DNA from: Eutrigla gurnardus
Taxonomy: Eukaryota > Chordata > Actinopteri > Perciformes > Triglidae
Assembly: GCA_963514095.1 (NCBI GenBank)
Contig: OY741271.1
Span: 21,502,561-21,566,560 of the forward strand
Direction of reading: 5' to 3'
Length of the DNA stretch: 64,000 nucleotides
Below are positions 60,195 through 64,000 of the stretch, in pieces. Under the pieces are notes generated by a model that did not search any database, was not told the DNA's origin, and saw only the letters and a program-made list of their open reading frames with translations. Each line of letters begins with the position of its first letter. Positions within the stretch are counted from its first letter, which is position 1. Both the position numbers and the translations under genes were made by a program.

Positions 60195-60199
<5 letters not shown>
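49872..60199. other. Non-coding stretch
   Basis: A weak TTAGCTTAGC-family remnant lies near 50000-50110 and a CT repeat at 52318-52344. The rest is AT-rich unique-looking sequence. No exon, RNA gene or mobile element could be supported. Confidence 0.5.

Positions 60200-60265
<66 letters not shown>
60200..60265. repeat. AT dinucleotide microsatellite
   Basis: 33 uninterrupted AT units, self-complementary and able to form a cruciform. Confidence 0.95.
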
Positions 60266-60268
<3 letters not shown>

Positions 60269-63055
60269 TGACTTCATAAACCATTAACATATATTGTCTT
60301 TATCTCAATTTCAAACAACAGAGAGAACATATAATGATTGCAATCATTCTCTACTAGAACACATAACAATGGAAGTGTGATTCATTTTTTGTCACAAGGT
60401 TATAATTGATGTGAAAATACGTTTCAAATGGGTCACACTGTGTTTTTTTTATTACACCCTGACTCAGTAACATTTCCCTCCTTTAGCCAAATTGACTGAT
60501 TAATCTTTGCTCTCCAATTGTTCACACCAGAGGAGAATTTGAAAGCGACGCCCCTTCAAAAGATAAGCCTCCAAAACGGCAGCACTTGATTATAAGCTGC
60601 ACCAAATTTTAAAACATTGCATCATTTCGACCAGGACCCTCGGCGCTGGCAGGATTTAATGTTATCCAATACTGTCATTAAATAAATACGGACATATCCG
60701 TCAAGGATTTGAGCTCGGAGAAATAATCCTAGCCGTTTATACGCTCCGATATGTGTGTGTTTGGCGCTGCCTGTTCAAAATCTCAATTAATAGGGGGAAA
60801 AAAATAGAAACGAAAAAAGTCATATTGATATAAGTCATTCAGAATTTGTCAGCAGCTCAGTTTTGCATCTACTAAATGCTCTAACATTATGTATGAAAAA
60901 AAAAAGGAGTGGCAGCTTAACTGGGAGGACAAGCAGTTTAAAAATGCGCACTGGCACATAATGCACAGTTGGTTTAACTTCAATTACAGCTTAACTTTCC
61001 AATTTGGATCCATTTCTTCATTTTATAATATGAAAACGGTGAGGCCGCGGAAAAAATGAAAAGAACGTTTGTAAAGAGATTCTTAAACTTTTCAGCCGCA
61101 TGCCGGGGAATAGATAAGGAGAATATGTCAATTTCAGTGTAGGTTTAAATGACTCGGTAATGGCACTGCGCAGTTTCACTGTGCTTTCGGAGAGAGAGAG
61201 AGAGAATGTGAGAGAGATAGAAAGAGAGCAGCACAATCAGCAAGTCCCCATGAGTCCATTCGTTGCTCTGAGAAAAGAGGCACCGGGGGGAGAAACTGGC
61301 CGACAGGGCGTCGGACAAAAAAGCCTGACAGCTGAGATAGAGCCAAGCTGAGTCATTCACCTTTCCTCATACAGCCGTCAGATTTCCCATTTCATCTTAT
61401 ATATAAAATAATAGCTCTGCCTGGGAAGTGGCACAGCAGGGGAGAAGTTATTTACAGCAGGTTTTAAGAGTCCCATCTTACAAATTTGATGCAAAAGCAC
61501 GATTGCAGTTACATCCATTGTGGGAGTCCTTTAATTGATTTTTAGAACCGAGACGTCTCTGATGAAAAACTAATGATTATAATTAACATGGTAGTGTTTG
61601 AATTTAACTACTTACGGGATGCTACAGTAAGTAACTGTATATATGAGAAACATATATTAAGGCAATTCAATTACCGTTGTAAGATAGCATATAGATTTCA
61701 GAGAAGATTAAAGATAATTAAAGATAAAGTAATTCCGTCCTGTCACATCTAAAAAACAATGTCCACTTATCGCTACAGTGGGTTGACACACAAACACACA
61801 AACACTGACAGATTCACGTTGCAAACGGATGCATGCACGGAGATCAGAGCGCCTGACAAACAGAGAAAACAAATTCAGATGAAAGGATATCAACGCCAAG
61901 TGCACATTTTCAAGAAGGCTTGAAAACGTGCCTTCTGAGGACGGCTGTGGTGAGTCCCATCAGTCCTATTATTGCCGATATACACACCAATAAAACATCC
62001 ACAGCAGTGAAACTACCAGTGATGGATCCATTAGATGTCGGAGGTAAATTTGCACTTTTCACTCCACTCGGTTTATTAGATGGGTTTAGCTAGACGTCAC
62101 TCTACAGCTTGTGATTTTACAGATTAAATGACTTGCAAATTCAGGGTGAGTTAGTAGTTTAAAAAGTCCACTCGCTGCTATTCATGCAGTGTAAAATGCC
62201 AAATTCAGGAAAAGCCACAGAGCTGCTGTGTGAAAACCTTATTTTTTGCAGATGACAGTACACTTGCAATGCACTACAGAAGAATTGTTTTTGTAATGTT
62301 TATGTACTGAGGTGGCTGACGCAGATACTGGTATTGAGAAGAGGCTGCATTTTAAATTATAGATGTTTTGAATGTTTAGAATGTTTTAAAGCATTTTCTA
62401 AATAAAAAGGGTTGAGGTTTATTTGAAGGCTTGTATCGAGTACGGGAAAAGCAGCCATGTGGTAAAGAAAATGTAGGATGCAATACAGTGAGCATCCTAC
62501 ATGGAGAATCGTTGACAGGTGAATTGTAATCGGATTAAATCTCCGGAGGAAATACAGGCAACGTCTCACATCTCACAGCCTGTTGACGGAGAGGGATTAT
62601 TTTTGCACGTAAAAATCCTACTCACTGTGCCTTTAAACAGGATTATGTATGTGATGGAGTATTTTTGTATTATGTGTAAAGTTGAGTTCCCTCCAATCTG
62701 TGGTCCTTGTCAACACCAGCTCCCCCGTGTCCCCGGGGACAGTGTTGACAGTGTTGTGCTTCCTCCATGATGCATGGTGTAGCACACTTTGGGTCAATGA
62801 TATCTTCCAGATAAGCTGAAGGCAGGAACCATCGCTAACCGGTAGGAGCCGCTAGAGCCGCGACGAGGGCATCATCCCTCTCTGGCTTCCCACCCACGAA
62901 CATAACCACCAGTGTTTTCTCAACCCACGACCGAGCTAGAGCTGAATCCAGATCTCTGCAGGGGTAAATGAGTGTTTCGCCCCTGCGCGACCTGCGGATT
63001 TCCTCAGCTAAATGAATTACTGCCCACTTTGTCAAGGACGTTTTCATACAAAAGT

Positions 63056-63057
<2 letters not shown>
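60266..63057. other. Non-coding stretch
   Basis: AT-rich with a short GAGA cluster at about 61190-61230. No coding exon was recognised. Confidence 0.5.

Positions 63058-63131
<74 letters not shown>
63058..63131. repeat. GA dinucleotide microsatellite
   Basis: About 36 pure GA units, flanked by AAAGTCT and AAAACG. The polypurine strand is the + strand. Confidence 0.95.
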
Positions 63132-63134
<3 letters not shown>

Positions 63135-64000
63135 CGACCTATCAAGCTCACTGTCACAGCCCCCTTTGACGCATTTCAACGTGGGGGCACAAACCAGGCA
63201 TGCCCTAGATAAACGGTACCCTGCACTGCATTGAGAGACTCTCTACAGCAGCCAGGTTTACATAACAGCAGACAATACACGGGGATGCACATCACTTCCA
63301 CAGCTCCATCTGCACCAATACGGGAGGAAATGCTGCTTGTCGAGGATATTTCTCCAATGGTTTCGAAGTGACTCGCATCAGGAATCATTCTGTGGATCAG
63401 GCGTGATGGAGCGATGTAGTTTACTATGCAGGATTTTAGAGACCTATTGAGGGCAATAATGCAATGAATATCTGAATTGCACCATTGCTTTGTTTTTTGT
63501 TTCCCATAGAAGAGCAGGTGAAACACAGGATGTGATGTGATACACCTAAAATAGGATAAACAAACTATTCTATTTGTGTGATGATCAGGATTGGCGAAAA
63601 GCATATTTACTGGCTCCCTCGTCATGAACAGCCCAACGTTAAGACTGCGGGCTAAAGCCGGTTAGTCCTGTGTGTGTCTCCATTGTTGGGCTGGCTGAAA
63701 GGTCAAGTATGACAGACGCGTGCTTGTAACTGGCACAAGAGGAGAATCCGAGTCCTCGAAGGAGAAAAGAAAACATCTCGGAGACCGGTGACACTGACTG
63801 AGTTGTGTGTTTCCTGTTTGGAAGATTGGTTTTATCAAATTGACTTCATCATTATGCCAGCAGCTGGAGTGAATTAATTCCATCAACTGGTTTGGAGGGA
63901 ATAAACTCAACTATGGCATAGTAGTCAGACGTTGGTGCTAAAGGCTACACATGGCTGTAAACACCAGAAAACGGAGTAAAAGTAATGGTTCCAATGTAAT
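63132..64000. other. Non-coding stretch at window end
   Basis: A 149-codon - strand frame (63625-63176) has no recognisable family and no supporting splice context. Nothing else was seen. Confidence 0.45.

Overview
The window is vertebrate nuclear DNA, almost certainly from a teleost (spiny-rayed fish type). The genes have GT-AG introns and vertebrate protein families. Introns are often only 85 to 400 bp. The intervening DNA carries long CA, GA and AT microsatellites and dispersed repeats whose wording I recognise from fish genomes. No bacterial, plasmid or phage signal was seen.

Two genes account for all the coding sequence I can support, and they face each other tail to tail. On the + strand (about 1-16.7 kb) is the 3' half of ppp1r12b, the myosin phosphatase targeting subunit MYPT2. 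It includes the exon with the inhibitory Rho-kinase site, an internal alternative first exon for the short M20/M21-type subunit, a 17-nt microexon, the coiled-coil exons, and two alternative last exons, one of which is a perfect leucine zipper. On the - strand (about 30.77 kb down to about 16.7 kb) is the complete coding region of a synaptotagmin best called syt2. It has 8 coding exons and 432 residues, and every Ca2+-ligand aspartate of both C2 domains is present. I recall the same tail-to-tail neighbours, PPP1R12B and SYT2, on human chromosome 1q32. The last plausible poly(A) signals of the two genes lie about 100 bp apart near 16.66-16.77 kb.

From 30.8 to 64 kb I see no protein-coding exon. 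This is most simply the large first intron and upstream region of syt2. It holds a 1.4-kb minisatellite of 15-bp units (31.43-32.83 kb) that makes spurious long open frames on both strands, a recent 256-bp tandem duplication (37.4-37.9 kb), a decayed LINE reverse-transcriptase relic on the - strand (38.06-38.96 kb), several fish interspersed repeats, and a GC-rich/GA-rich patch at 43.2-43.6 kb that is the best candidate regulatory spot.

The two genes do not share a pathway: ppp1r12b sets myosin light chain dephosphorylation in muscle, and syt2 is the fast Ca2+ sensor for transmitter release. Their adjacency looks like inherited linkage. I saw no wholly new biological system. The most useful observations are transcript-level: the internal promoter and alternative C-termini of ppp1r12b, a GC-AG intron and a C-rich tract after the stop codon in syt2, and the tight convergent 3' ends.
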